This document shows positions 8,401 through 15,953 of a stretch of DNA of 64,000 bases, one piece after another; within the stretch, counting starts at the first letter, position 1; each line of letters opens with the position of its first letter. A program made the position numbers and the translations under genes. The stretch comes from an uncultured Lachnospiraceae bacterium (GTDB lineage Bacteria; Bacillota; Clostridia; Lachnospirales; Lachnospiraceae). The stretch lies in NCBI GenBank assembly GCA_910580195.1, contig CAJTWA010000016.1:1-64000 (forward strand), in the 5' to 3' direction. Under the pieces are notes generated by a model that saw only the letters and a list, made by a program, of their open reading frames with translations, made no database searches and had not been told where the DNA came from.

Positions 8401-10290
8401 GAGGAAAGCGGGGAAAAGACCGTAATTATCCCAGTATTTGCAGACAAAGAAGCCACTTACAAAGACGTGCTGGCTGCGATGGAACTGCCGGAAGATGCCA
8501 AGACAGACGATTTTGCGGAAATTATACTGAGTTACAGCGACAGTTCCCATAACTGGAATACAAAAGTCGGGGAAATCACAAATATTTCCGCCATTGCAGA
8601 CTACAAGAACTGCCAAGTAACATGGAACGCAAGGTACATCGGGCAGGACGGCAAAGAAACCTCCAAGGCAATTACAGGCTCCTGCAAAGAAGGGACAACC
8701 GCAGCAGAAGCCTTGGCGGAACTGGAACGCCCGGAGGACGCCATGGGGATGGAAGGGGAAGGCTGGGCGCTCCTTTCTGCCGATGAGGGGCAGGTACTTT
8801 CTAAGGAAATGGTAAGCTTTGACATTGTTGCCCTTTACCGGGGCAAAACTACCGTGGACGTTTCTTATACTTACCGCAGCGAAGACGGGACAATTGCAGG
8901 CGGCAGCAAGCTGCTGGCATTGGAAGGGGAGGACCTTTCCGAGCCGGAAATCCAAGGGGAGGCCACAGATGCATTTAAGGATGCAAGCCATTTCCCCGGC
9001 TTAAGGCTTTCCGAGTGGGCAGGCACTGTGGGCATTTCGCAGGGAAAATATAAGAAAATCCAGTTCCAAGCGCAATATTACAACTGCGTGGTTGCCCTGA
9101 AATATCCAGATGAAACCTGCCAGTATGCCATTGTGGAGAAAAATACAGAATTTACGCTTCCAACAGAAAATGAAACCTACACGGACATCCTCTGGGAAGG
9201 CTTCGGGCAAGGGCAAACTGTGACAATCACAGAGGACAGGGAATTCCTTGCAGCAGAAGCCAAGCGCAAAGACGGCACTGAAGAGAAGCCGGAAGGGGAA
9301 CGGCTGACCGCAGAAGAGATTACAAAGATCAAAGAAGAAATTGAAAAAGCCGAAACAGGTGCTACTGTGAAAATTGATATGAAAAAAGCCACGGTTGTGC
9401 CGAAGGAAGTACTAGAAGCCATCAAAGGCAAGCCTGTGGACATTGTCCTTGACATGGGCAGCTATAGCTGGAACATAGCAGGGGCAGAAGTAAATGCAAC
9501 AGGCCTAAAGGACATTGACCTTGAGGTGGCAATCGGGACGGATAAAGTCCCCTCCGCGTTGGTGTCATCCATTGCAGAAGGGAAACCGGCCACCCAGCTT
9601 TCTTTGACCCATAATGGGGATTTTGGGTTCCGGGCAGACCTGACGCTGAACCTTGGCAGCGAAAACAGCGGCAGCTATGGGAACTTGTACTATTATGACA
9701 GTTCTGGAAAACTGATATTCCGCAATGCTGGGCAGATTGGCTCAGACGGCTCCACGACGCTTTCCTTCTCCCATGCCTCCGATTACGTTGCCGTTGTCGA
9801 CAAGGCAATGCACACAGGCGCAGGGACCGGCGGGGAAACTGCAGATGGAACAGGTGCCGACAAGGATACCGCAGGGGAAACAGGCGGTACAGGAAATGAA
9901 ACAGCCGGGGACGCCGGGAATGGAACAGCCGGCGGCACAGGAAATGAAACAGCCGGCGGCACAGGAAATGGAACAGCCAGCGGCACAGGAAATACTGGCA
10001 CGGCCGAGGAGCCAGGCAACGGTGAAAACGGAGAGCCCGCTGGGACAGGGAGCAAAGAGGAAACTTCCGGCAGCGAGGAAGGAAACACAGAGAAAGATAA
10101 CATGGATCCTAGGGAACAGGAGGAAAAAGAACCCGGGGAAAGGCCAAGGAAAGATGCCGGAAAGGGTAGCGGGGATAGCCTGACTGCCACCATAAAGAAA
10201 AACACAGCCAGCGTTACCGCAGATTCCGGCAGCGCAGGTTCTGCGAGCACAGATACCAGCAGCTTCAAGAGCCCCAAAACCGGGGAATAA
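5440..10290 (+). CDS. Giant secreted acidic/Ig-like surface protein ending in SPKTGE (paralogue)
   Basis: A 1616-residue paralogue of the protein at 80-4003, with the same order: signal peptide (RKTGRKLLGIMLAASLAITS, AFPMQGVAVA), a Gln/Gly/Pro/Glu-rich stretch to about residue 270 that starts with GNAAGGEQL repeats, several Ig-like modules, beta-rich repeats, the LSLTHNGDFGFR domain, a Gly/Thr/Glu-rich linker (GNGTAGGTGNETAGG type) and the terminal FKSPKTGE. It has more Ig-like modules than its partner. The ATG at 5440 is chosen over the TTG one codon upstream because the paralogue also starts M-K/R-K and GAGGAGG is well spaced. It probably arose by duplication around the sortase gene. No wall-spanning helix follows the SPKTG motif. 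Ligand unknown. Confidence 0.85.
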   Translation: MRKTGRKLLGIMLAASLAITSAFPMQGVAVAKNDSEYQSAEEVQQPTGNAAGGEQLAGNAAGGEQLTGNAAGGTRTGSMPEVPEGGQQPEHAGQPAEGAEGVQQPDGEGQCPEGTKDSQQPAGTEPGKEQQPAGHGQGQEPAEESQPAEGQEPAGASQWQQPAEEGQQPAEGSSQSQQPAEEGQPAEGQGDSQQGTGGEQPKEDTKPPQAEPTEGDRQPSGGTDSPQESTQPGDGTDSPRESAQPANGAEPSGESTQPSEEGPSGSARQQAFMLPQSDGGGETGSLDGDGSYDINQPVIESFELEENGQTLTTDQSLHFKMHVFDSDSKVKSVSVRVYGYYYYDLEFEPSGEENVYTATVPCSQFRADSYYVGSIRVEDERDNYIDGTVTGEDGEYLYRFTIQNKPEEGKIALSGFKMELNASNGDGTLKAGDSVTYTANVQCEGVEAQSGKMSVTYGGTYANEEYFDAAYDKESGTISGTFVVREKTYPEKWCLWSIDIVTTSGRTFYLTAKDFEPEAELEFTVNQAYDKDPPVIESIDVENGLEAKAGDTVEIRIKVKEDHPSDIAQARFDPPALSGQSGQYVMFRYQPDTGEYVCQIQITDLTYPCKWQMGYLSMSDTYGNKANLSDFKGDGQEDCARYYTVSPEGYDTVRPAITKISIDPDWRDVKRGDTVTLKVEAEEKNPDGGYAYFALAGTENPYMEHVSLSYSSYEKAYVGSMEIQASTEPGQWELTELSIRDKNQNTATLSDYEEQGPWGFTVDESGYDVNGPVIESITIDKNGEFVRPGDTLGIKIKVNEKNPDCNAYAYFYPQVANVSSSIRADLVYVHAEKAYVGSIPITDSTYPCEWALTRLEMEDTLRYSYSMSEELSNWQTTYPWYFKVKSGNTYREDVKNAEFSFYGLQQQENGGYGFGYSNHSLENVGRRATLKELGIFPAPIEGVTATWTRSWGGLEIKEDTELLLDSYNYFSAAYDKGCANVSLTYISEESGEKTVIIPVFADKEATYKDVLAAMELPEDAKTDDFAEIILSYSDSSHNWNTKVGEITNISAIADYKNCQVTWNARYIGQDGKETSKAITGSCKEGTTAAEALAELERPEDAMGMEGEGWALLSADEGQVLSKEMVSFDIVALYRGKTTVDVSYTYRSEDGTIAGGSKLLALEGEDLSEPEIQGEATDAFKDASHFPGLRLSEWAGTVGISQGKYKKIQFQAQYYNCVVALKYPDETCQYAIVEKNTEFTLPTENETYTDILWEGFGQGQTVTITEDREFLAAEAKRKDGTEEKPEGERLTAEEITKIKEEIEKAETGATVKIDMKKATVVPKEVLEAIKGKPVDIVLDMGSYSWNIAGAEVNATGLKDIDLEVAIGTDKVPSALVSSIAEGKPATQLSLTHNGDFGFRADLTLNLGSENSGSYGNLYYYDSSGKLIFRNAGQIGSDGSTTLSFSHASDYVAVVDKAMHTGAGTGGETADGTGADKDTAGETGGTGNETAGDAGNGTAGGTGNETAGGTGNGTASGTGNTGTAEEPGNGENGEPAGTGSKEETSGSEEGNTEKDNMDPREQEEKEPGERPRKDAGKGSGDSLTATIKKNTASVTADSGSAGSASTDTSSFKSPKTGE

Positions 10291-10304
10291 AAGAAATTAA
10301 ACAT

Positions 10305-10405
10305 GGCTGCCACATTTAGGGAGCGGCATATCGGATGGGAATTTGTATTTTTTACAGATACCAGACGATGTGTCCCGCTGTTACCCTAAGTGTGGCAGCC
10401 TTTTT
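10305..10405 (+). terminator. Long-stem terminator
   Basis: A 17-bp arm (10305-10321) pairs with 10384-10400 with one G-T wobble and is followed directly by TTTTT. The 62-base loop holds further short complementarity (GAGCGG/CCGCTG). It ends transcription of the second surface protein gene. Confidence 0.75.
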
Positions 10406-10424
10406 GCATTTCCACAATATATCC

Positions 10425-10476
10425 TTGACAGATATATCGGTATCTGATATATTAGATATATCAGCAGCCGATATAT
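10425..10476 (+). promoter_or_regulatory. padR promoter with nested palindromic operators
   Basis: TTGACA (10425-10430), a 17-bp spacer and TATATT (10448-10453) make a near-consensus promoter. The palindrome TGATATAT-TAG-ATATATCA (10445-10463) covers the -10. A wider inverted repeat, ATATATCGG (10432-10440) with CCGATATAT (10468-10476), encloses it. PadR regulators commonly repress their own promoters through such AT-rich dyads, so this is the probable autoregulatory operator. Confidence 0.75.
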
Positions 10477-10512
10477 AGGAAAGCAAGGAACCACAGGCAG
10501 GGGGTGACAGAT

Positions 10513-10884
10513 GTGGCAGAAAGGCAGGCTGCAATGACAGAAGCGGTCTATTACATTCTACTGTCTTTGCGGACGCCGAACCATGGGTATGGGATTATCC
10601 AGAATACGCTGGAGCTGACAGGGGGAAGGCTGGAACTTGGGGCCGGGACCCTTTACGGCGCCATCAATACCTTGCTGGATAAGCAGTGGATCCGGCTTTA
10701 CAGCGAAGATAAGAAATCTAGGAAGAAAAAACAGTATATTTTGACAGAACTGGGGCTTTCGGCACTGCAGCAGGAGATTGTAAGGCTGGAGGAATTGGTT
10801 GAAAATGGGAAGCGCATGCTGTCCGTAACTGGCCCGGGGCTGGAAATATGGGAGGAGGGGGCAGCAGGCTTGCAGATGACATGA
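10513..10884 (+). CDS. PadR family transcriptional regulator
   Basis: A winged-helix DNA-binding repressor of 123 residues with typical PadR signatures: TEAVYYILLSL, NHGYGI, GTLYGAINTLL, KKQYILTELG, then a short dimerisation helix. The GTG at 10513 is preferred because AGGGGGTGA (8 of 9 to AGGAGGTGA) sits five bases before it; an ATG at 10534 is the alternative. The last residues (AAGLQM-T) are encoded by the first unit of a 32-bp tandem repeat, so the natural C-terminus may have been replaced. A DUF2812 gene follows, the usual PadR partner, and an ABC exporter lies downstream. Confidence 0.9.
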   Translation: MAERQAAMTEAVYYILLSLRTPNHGYGIIQNTLELTGGRLELGAGTLYGAINTLLDKQWIRLYSEDKKSRKKKQYILTELGLSALQQEIVRLEELVENGKRMLSVTGPGLEIWEEGAAGLQMT

Positions 10885-11011
10885 TAAAGTGTGCAGCGGG
10901 CTTGCAGATGGCATGGCAGGGTGTGCAGCAGGCTTGCAGATGGGCATGGCAGGGTGTGCAGCAGGCTTGCAGATGGCATGGCAGGGTGTGCAGCGGGCTT
11001 GCAGATGGCAA
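10861..11011. repeat. 32-bp tandem repeat between padR and DUF2812 gene
   Basis: Five units begin at 10861, 10893, 10925, 10958 and 10990 with the core GCAGCRGGCTTGCAGATGGC. Periods are 32 or 33 bp and the last unit is partial. The array spans the padR stop codon and pushes the two usually adjacent genes apart. Confidence 0.9.
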
Positions 11012-11067
11012 GGGGAAATAATTCCGCTGCAAAATGCAAAGGCCGCAGGGAAGGAGTGGAAAAGATT

Positions 11068-11652
11068 ATGAAAAAATTCAAGCTGTATTTCGATAAAGAG
11101 AAAGAAGAAGCATGGCTGAATGGGATGTGCAGCAGGGGCTTGGCAATGACAAAATTTTTCCTAGGGTTTTACACCTTTGCGCCATGTGAGCCCGGGGCAT
11201 ATACCTATCAGGTTGACATGCCTCCGGCGTCCCGGAAATTTTTCGGATGGTGGGGCAGGAAACGGGAATACGTTTCCTTTGTAGAGGGGACAGGGGCAGA
11301 ATATGTATGCTCTTGGGGGTTCTGGGTAATATTCCGGAAAGAATCCGCCAAGGGGGAATTTAAGCTGTATACAGACATAGAATCCAGAATCTTGCTGTAC
11401 CAGCGGGTACGGCTGCTGTTTTTAGTGCTGGGGCTGTATGATTTTGTGGTATCTTTGCTGGATACCTATAATGTTTGGAATTATGCGAGGGAGTTCCTGC
11501 TGGAAAAAGGGAGCCTGCCGGAGTTTGGAGGGAGCCCTGTTGTCATACCGGGCTTGGCCCTGATGTATTTGATTACGCTGGCAATGCTTACCATGGCAGC
11601 CCGGTTTACCGTGAAAATCCGCCGCCTGAAGCAGGAAAAAATTTTTTCTTGA
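11068..11652 (+). CDS. DUF2812 domain membrane protein
   Basis: A 194-residue protein beginning MKKFKLYFDKEKEEAWLN, the DUF2812 signature; this family is nearly always coded next to a PadR regulator, as here. A cytosolic N-terminal domain of about 110 residues is followed by two membrane helices (around LLFLVLGLYDFVVSLL and IPGLALMYLITLAMLTMAA). AAGGAG at 11051-11056 fixes the ATG at 11068; upstream in-frame codons are repeat sequence read through. Its biochemical role is unknown; an anti-regulator or sensor for PadR is a common suggestion. Confidence 0.85.
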   Translation: MKKFKLYFDKEKEEAWLNGMCSRGLAMTKFFLGFYTFAPCEPGAYTYQVDMPPASRKFFGWWGRKREYVSFVEGTGAEYVCSWGFWVIFRKESAKGEFKLYTDIESRILLYQRVRLLFLVLGLYDFVVSLLDTYNVWNYAREFLLEKGSLPEFGGSPVVIPGLALMYLITLAMLTMAARFTVKIRRLKQEKIFS

Positions 11653-11696
11653 CAGAGTGCTAAATATGTTTTATTGTATTAGGTAAGTAGTACAAT
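11649..11696 (+). promoter_or_regulatory. Promoter and dyad before ABC exporter genes
   Basis: TTGACA (11649-11654), a 17-bp spacer and TATTGT (11672-11677). A dyad ATTGTATTA (11673-11681) / TAGTACAAT (11688-11696), one mismatch, overlaps the -10. Such ATTGTA/TACAAT dyads resemble sites of YtrA-type GntR regulators; the cognate regulator is not in the window. Confidence 0.6.
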
Positions 11697-11719
11697 AATA
11701 CAGAAAGAAAGGAATGGAT

Positions 11720-12499
11720 ATGAAAGAATTACTACAAGTGCGGGATTTGAAGAAAACCTTTAAGATTTCCGCCAAACAGCAGAAAATCCAGAAGACCAAA
11801 GAGAAGATAAAAGTTGCGGTAAACCATCTAAGCTTTACCGCCTACCAAGGGGAAGTGTTCGGGCTCCTTGGCTCCAACGGGGCTGGCAAGACTACGACGT
11901 TACGGATGATGGCCTCCTTGATTACGCCGGACGAGGGAGATGTGCTGGTGGATGGGACCAGCGTGGTACAGAACCCCAACGAAGTCCGCAGGAAAATCGG
12001 GTTTTTAACCAGTGAGCTGAAGCTGGAGGAATTTTTCACCCCGAATTACCTGTTTGATTTCTTTTCCGAGCTCCACGGCGTGGATAAAGAAACGGCGCGG
12101 CGGCGGAAACAGCAATTGTTTGATAAGTTCCAGATTTCTGAATTTGCCGAGGTTAAGGTAGCAAACCTTTCCACAGGCATGAAGCAGAAGGTATCGCTGG
12201 TGGTTTCCATTGTACATAACCCGGACATCATTATTTTTGACGAGCCCACCAATGGGCTGGACGTCCTGACCGCAAAGGTGGTGACCGATTTCCTTCTGGA
12301 GCTGAAATCCCAAGGCAAGACCATTGTGGTGTCTACCCATATTTTCAGCCTGATTGAGAAAATCTGTGACCGGGTGGGCGTCATCATTGACGGGACCATG
12401 GCGGTCTGCGACACTTTGGAGCATCTGACACAAGAAAAACCATTGGAAGAAAAATTTTTTGACATATACGCAGAAAAGGCAGGTGAGTCCTATGAATAG
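11720..12499 (+). CDS. ABC transporter ATP-binding protein (NatA-like)
   Basis: The ATPase subunit of a NatAB-type exporter. Visible motifs: Walker A GSNGAGKTTT, Q-loop region (GFLTSELKLEEFFTP), signature LSTGMKQKV, Walker B IIIFDEPTNGLD and the H-loop STHIF. The ATG at 11720 is taken, rather than the one at 11714, because AAAGGA ends six bases before it. Its end overlaps the start of the permease gene by 8 bp, so the two are translationally coupled. The substrate (Na+, peptide or drug) cannot be told from sequence. Confidence 0.9.
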   Translation: MKELLQVRDLKKTFKISAKQQKIQKTKEKIKVAVNHLSFTAYQGEVFGLLGSNGAGKTTTLRMMASLITPDEGDVLVDGTSVVQNPNEVRRKIGFLTSELKLEEFFTPNYLFDFFSELHGVDKETARRRKQQLFDKFQISEFAEVKVANLSTGMKQKVSLVVSIVHNPDIIIFDEPTNGLDVLTAKVVTDFLLELKSQGKTIVVSTHIFSLIEKICDRVGVIIDGTMAVCDTLEHLTQEKPLEEKFFDIYAEKAGESYE

Positions 12500-13676
12500 C
12501 AATATGATGACAGTCATGAAAAAGGAATTTACAAGATTTTTTACCGATAAGCGGATGGTGCTTACCACGCTGCTCATGCCGGGGCTGATGATTTACCTTC
12601 TGTACTCCGTCATGGGGCAGGGGCTTTCCTCCCAGTTCGCAGGCGGGGATGAAAAGCCCAGAGCCCAAGTGGTGTCCCTCCCAGCCAGCATGGAATCCAT
12701 GGGGGAGGACGCGCCTTTGGAATTTACAAAGCTTTCCGGGCAGCAGGAACAGGAGGCCGCCAAAGAAGCCTTGGCAGAAGGGGACGGCGATTACCAGCTT
12801 TTGGTATGTTTCCCGGAAAATTTTGACGAAGCAGTGGCAGCATATGAGGTAACATCCGGCCAGCCCGCCCCGGCAGTGGAAATTTACTATAATTCCAGCG
12901 ACACCGATTCCCAGCAGGCCTATACGGTTATGACAAAAGTACTGGACAGCTATGAATCTGCACTTGCCAATAAATTTGACATCAACCCGGGCGGGGAAGG
13001 GTATGACTTGGCTTCGGAAGAGGATATCTCCGCCCAGATGTTTTCCATGATGGTGCCTATGCTGATGATGGCTTTCCTGTTCAGCGGCTGCATGGCAATT
13101 GCCCCGGAATCCATCGCCGGCGAGAAAGAGCGGGGAACGATTGCAACCTTGCTGGTAACGCCCTTAAAGCGGAGCCACCTTGCGTTGGGGAAAATTTTAA
13201 GCCTGAGCGTAATCGCCATTTTAAGCGGCCTTTCCAGTTTCCTTGGCACCATGCTGTCCCTGCCGAAGCTGATGGGGGACAGCGAGATGATGAACGCAAA
13301 TGTCTATGGCGTAACGGAATATGTGATGCTCCTTCTTGTTATCCTTTCCACCGTGCTGGTGATTGTGGCGGTTGTTTCCATTATCTCCGCCTTTGCCAAG
13401 AATGTAAAAGAAGCGACTGGGTGGGTGACGCCTATTATGATTGTGTCTATGCTATTTGGCGTAACCACAATGGTAGACAGCTTAAGCAAGACGGAGCCGG
13501 TGTGGTTTTTAATCCCCTTGTATAACAGCGCACAGTGCATGAACGGCATTTTTTCCTTGGAAATGGATATGGTAAATATTGCTGTCACGGTGGCGTCCAA
13601 CCTTGTTTATGCAGGGATTGGGGTGGTTGTCCTGACGAAGATGTTTGACAGTGAGAAGGTTATGTTTTCTAAGTAG
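12492..13676 (+). CDS. ABC-2 type permease (NatB-like)
   Basis: A membrane subunit of 394 residues: one N-terminal helix (VLTTLLMPGLMIYLLYSVMG), an extracytoplasmic domain of about 170 residues, then five or six C-terminal helices containing GEKERGTIATLLVTPLKRS, typical of the NatB/ABC-2 family. The start overlaps the ATPase stop; AAGGCAGGTGAG precedes the ATG. It pairs with the upstream ATPase as an efflux system. Confidence 0.88.
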   Translation: MNSNMMTVMKKEFTRFFTDKRMVLTTLLMPGLMIYLLYSVMGQGLSSQFAGGDEKPRAQVVSLPASMESMGEDAPLEFTKLSGQQEQEAAKEALAEGDGDYQLLVCFPENFDEAVAAYEVTSGQPAPAVEIYYNSSDTDSQQAYTVMTKVLDSYESALANKFDINPGGEGYDLASEEDISAQMFSMMVPMLMMAFLFSGCMAIAPESIAGEKERGTIATLLVTPLKRSHLALGKILSLSVIAILSGLSSFLGTMLSLPKLMGDSEMMNANVYGVTEYVMLLLVILSTVLVIVAVVSIISAFAKNVKEATGWVTPIMIVSMLFGVTTMVDSLSKTEPVWFLIPLYNSAQCMNGIFSLEMDMVNIAVTVASNLVYAGIGVVVLTKMFDSEKVMFSK

Positions 13677-13733
13677 GGATAAGCTGCTGCACGGAAAAAT
13701 CACGATATTGAGGAATTAAGAATAGGGGGCTTT

Positions 13734-13887
13734 CCGGAAGGCTTTGGAGCCGGACGGTAATTTTGCGCTGCCCTCCTTCATGCAAACTGGGCGGCGTTCC
13801 GGTGGACTAACCGGAAGGCTTTGGGGGCGGACGGTAGTTTTGCGCTGCCCTCCCTTACACAGACGGGGCAGCGTTCCAGCCGACGAA
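13734..13887. repeat. 77-bp direct repeat upstream of AraC regulator
   Basis: Two imperfect copies, beginning CCGGAAGGCTTTGG at 13734 and 13811, share GACGGTARTTTTGCGCTGCC. They lie between the ABC permease and the AraC-family gene. I see no gene in the 13677-13945 stretch. Confidence 0.8.
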
Positions 13888-13945
13888 CTGCCTATACGAA
13901 AAACGCCCATGGACTGTTTGCAAAGCGGAAGGGATGGGGATTACT

Positions 13946-15091
13946 ATGGAGAGATATCAGGCGTTTTGCCCGATTACAGCGGAGCCGTTCCGCGACAGCC
14001 AAACTTATACGGAAATCCTGCCCTGTGATGCGCTGCGGCCATATGTCCGGTGCTTCTGGGGGACGAGGGAGCCGGTAGGCATACTGCCTTCGGAGGGGCG
14101 GATTTCTAAATTGGGTGTTTGTGCGCCAAATCCAGAAACAGGAAAAGCAGGGACAGTTGCAGCTACACCGAGCCCAGAGGCTGGAAAAGCAGGGACAGCT
14201 GCACCGAGCCCAGAGGCTGGAAAAGCAGGGACAGCTGCACCGAGCCTAGAGGCTGGAAAAGCAGGGACAGCTGCACCAAGCCCAGAGGCTGGAAATACAG
14301 GGGCAGGTGCACCAAGCCCAGAGGCTGGAAATACAGGGGCAGTTGCAGGTGTACCAAGCCCAGAAACTGGAAATACAGGGATGGCTGGCTGCGGCGTGCC
14401 TCCTGTTTCCGGCCTAGTTACGCCGGATGTCTGCATGGACATTATATTTACAGTAGATTATGCAAGCCATAAGATAGGGAACATGTTCTGCGGGATCAAT
14501 GATACCTATTTTCAGGCGCAGGCAGCAAGTACGGAGAAATTTTCCGTATTTGCTGTCCGTTTCTATGCATGGGCGGCAGCGGCGTTTGCCCAAGAAAGCC
14601 TGCAGGGGACGAAAAACCAGTTTTTTGACGTGGGCATCCATTTTGAAAAACTGAAAAAGAAGCTGGAACCCCTGCTGTGGGAACTGGATTCCCTGCAGGA
14701 ACGTATCCCAGCGGCAGAACGCATCCTCCTCGGGCTCCTGCGCCCCAGCCGGATAGATTCCCTGCTGCTGCGGGCAGTGGACCAAATGATTGAGTGCCGC
14801 GGCAACCTGAAAATTCTGGGATTGGCAACAGACCTACATATCAGCAGCCGGCAGATGGAACGGATTTTCCATAAAAATATCGGCTGCACCCCGAAGAAGA
14901 TGGCAGAACTGATCCGCTACCAATACGTCTGGCAGGAGGCATGCCTAACCCCAACCTTTTGCATCTTGGATGCCGTCCACAAATTTGGCTATACCGACCA
15001 ATCCCACCTGCTCCGCAATTTCCAGCAAATCCACGGCATGACCTTAACACAGGCCAAAAATCACGCCGCAAAGCTCCCCGCTTCTCTTTAG
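13946..15091 (+). CDS. AraC family regulator with tandem-repeat insert
   Basis: A 381-residue regulator. The N-terminal ligand domain starts with YQAFCPITAEPF and CDALRPYVRCFWG, as in AraC proteins with the DUF6597-type sensor. The C-terminal HTH domain (about 280-375) reads LKILGLATDLHISSRQMERIF and TPKKMAELIRYQ, ending with the second HTH (FGYTDQSHLLRNFQ, GMTLTQ). About 85 residues of PEAGKAGTAAPS-type repeats (seven units, mostly 36 bp, 14131-14383) interrupt the sensor domain between CVRAPN-like sequence and the next conserved strand. They stay in frame. Start chosen at 13946 because GGATGGGG precedes it at good spacing; an ATG at 13934 is in frame. Effector unknown. Confidence 0.8.
   Translation: MERYQAFCPITAEPFRDSQTYTEILPCDALRPYVRCFWGTREPVGILPSEGRISKLGVCAPNPETGKAGTVAATPSPEAGKAGTAAPSPEAGKAGTAAPSLEAGKAGTAAPSPEAGNTGAGAPSPEAGNTGAVAGVPSPETGNTGMAGCGVPPVSGLVTPDVCMDIIFTVDYASHKIGNMFCGINDTYFQAQAASTEKFSVFAVRFYAWAAAAFAQESLQGTKNQFFDVGIHFEKLKKKLEPLLWELDSLQERIPAAERILLGLLRPSRIDSLLLRAVDQMIECRGNLKILGLATDLHISSRQMERIFHKNIGCTPKKMAELIRYQYVWQEACLTPTFCILDAVHKFGYTDQSHLLRNFQQIHGMTLTQAKNHAAKLPASL
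14131..14383. repeat. 36-bp in-frame minisatellite inside AraC-type gene
   Basis: About seven units with the core CCAGAGGCTGGAAAAGCAGG encode PEAGKAGTAAPS; later units read PEAGNTGAGAPS. The period is 36 bp with two variant-length units, all multiples of three. Confidence 0.92.
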
Positions 15092-15180
15092 GGTGTGTTT
15101 GAAAAATCATTTCCGCCATTTGTATCCCCTGCAAATTGTGGAATACATCTGTCAGAAAACACATTTTAAACACGCTTTAG
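15090..15180. mobile_element. MITE-like hairpin element, copy A
   Basis: A non-coding element of about 90 bp whose ends are inverted copies of TAGGGTGTGTTTGAAAAAT and CTAAAGCGTGTTTAAAAT. The halves pair along almost their full length. The reverse complement of its right end matches the left end of the 58541-58752 element (GCGTGTTTGAAAAATGCTTT-like, then CAGATGTATTCC), so they are one family. It directly follows the AraC-type gene and could act as its terminator. Confidence 0.65.
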
Positions 15181-15207
15181 GCCGAACTTTTTTCTTTTCA
15201 ATACACA

Positions 15208-15386
15208 GGCAATTTGGGCAAGCCCTCCCCCACGCAAACACTTCATGGGCGTCCTTAGTGAAGGTGAAATCCACTGCTTACGTAGGCTTAGTGATGAAGG
15301 CTTTCCTGAATCACTTAGCCGTAGTTAGCAGTTAGTTCACCGGAACGTTGCCCAGTTTGCGTGGGGGAGGGCTTGCCCAAATTGCC
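15208..15386. repeat. 179-bp giant hairpin with 32-bp perfect inverted arms
   Basis: The arms 15208-15239 and 15355-15386 are perfect complements over 32 bp (outer end GGCAATTTGGGCAAGCCC). Inside, TGGGC/GCCCA, GGTGAA/TTCACC and an imperfect 22-bp inverted repeat (CTGCTTACGTAGGCTTAGTG with its partner ending GTAGTTAGCAG) extend the fold. There is no coding frame and no flanking duplication. It could be a MITE, a structured RNA or a transposon end; I cannot decide which. Confidence 0.8.
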
Positions 15387-15563
15387 GTCCGCTCCCAAAG
15401 ATTCCCCCATTGCATTGTCCGCTGTAATATGGCAGAGTGCCTTTCATAATGTCGGAAATTTACAAGACTCCCATACAATTTCCTGTTATACTCTAACATT
15501 ATAATTCCATAGCATACCTGCTGCAGCATTTTCAAAATAATGGAAAAGAAGGAGAACAGAATC

Positions 15564-15953
15564 ATGAAATTAGACGGATTTGGAATTTTAGTCAAAGACA
15601 TGGGAACAATGATACGCTTTTACCGCGACGTGCTGGGCTTTGAAATCAAAGAAGCAGAGGACACTTCAAACGTATTCCTAGAAAAAGACGGAACCCTGTT
15701 CCTGCTTTTCGGCCGTAAAGACTTTGAACAGATGACAAGCCACAGATACGGCTATGCCGAAGGCGAGAACGGCCACTTCGAAATCGCCCTTTCCGTAGAA
15801 AACTATGCCGAAGTGGACAAAGCCTTTGCCGAGGTTGTGGCAAAGGGCGCAAAACCCATTTTAGAGCCTACCACGGAACCATGGGGCCAGCGCACCTGCT
15901 ATGTGGCAGACCCAGAAGGGAATCTGGTAGAAATCGGCTCCTTCCAGCCTTAG
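15564..15953 (+). CDS. VOC (glyoxalase/bleomycin resistance) family protein
   Basis: A 129-residue protein with the paired beta-alpha-beta-beta-beta fold of the VOC superfamily: LDGFGILVKDMGTMIRFYRDVLGF at the start, and the C-terminal metal-site motif in RTCYVADPEGNLVEIGSF, where the last Glu is the usual ligand. Such single-domain members act as dioxygenases, lyases or drug-binding proteins; the substrate cannot be told. AAGGAG precedes the ATG at 15564, so the in-frame ATG at 15540 is not used. Bounded on both sides by hairpin elements, it appears monocistronic. Confidence 0.85.
   Translation: MKLDGFGILVKDMGTMIRFYRDVLGFEIKEAEDTSNVFLEKDGTLFLLFGRKDFEQMTSHRYGYAEGENGHFEIALSVENYAEVDKAFAEVVAKGAKPILEPTTEPWGQRTCYVADPEGNLVEIGSFQP

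Noticed and set aside
10889..11071. Small frames in the 32-bp array, including an N-terminal extension of the DUF2812 protein from 10891
   Set aside because: They are repeat sequence read through; the ribosome site at 11051 and family start point to 11068.
13744..14078. Overlapping short plus-strand frames before the AraC gene
   Set aside because: No start signals or family likeness; they fall on a 77-bp direct repeat.
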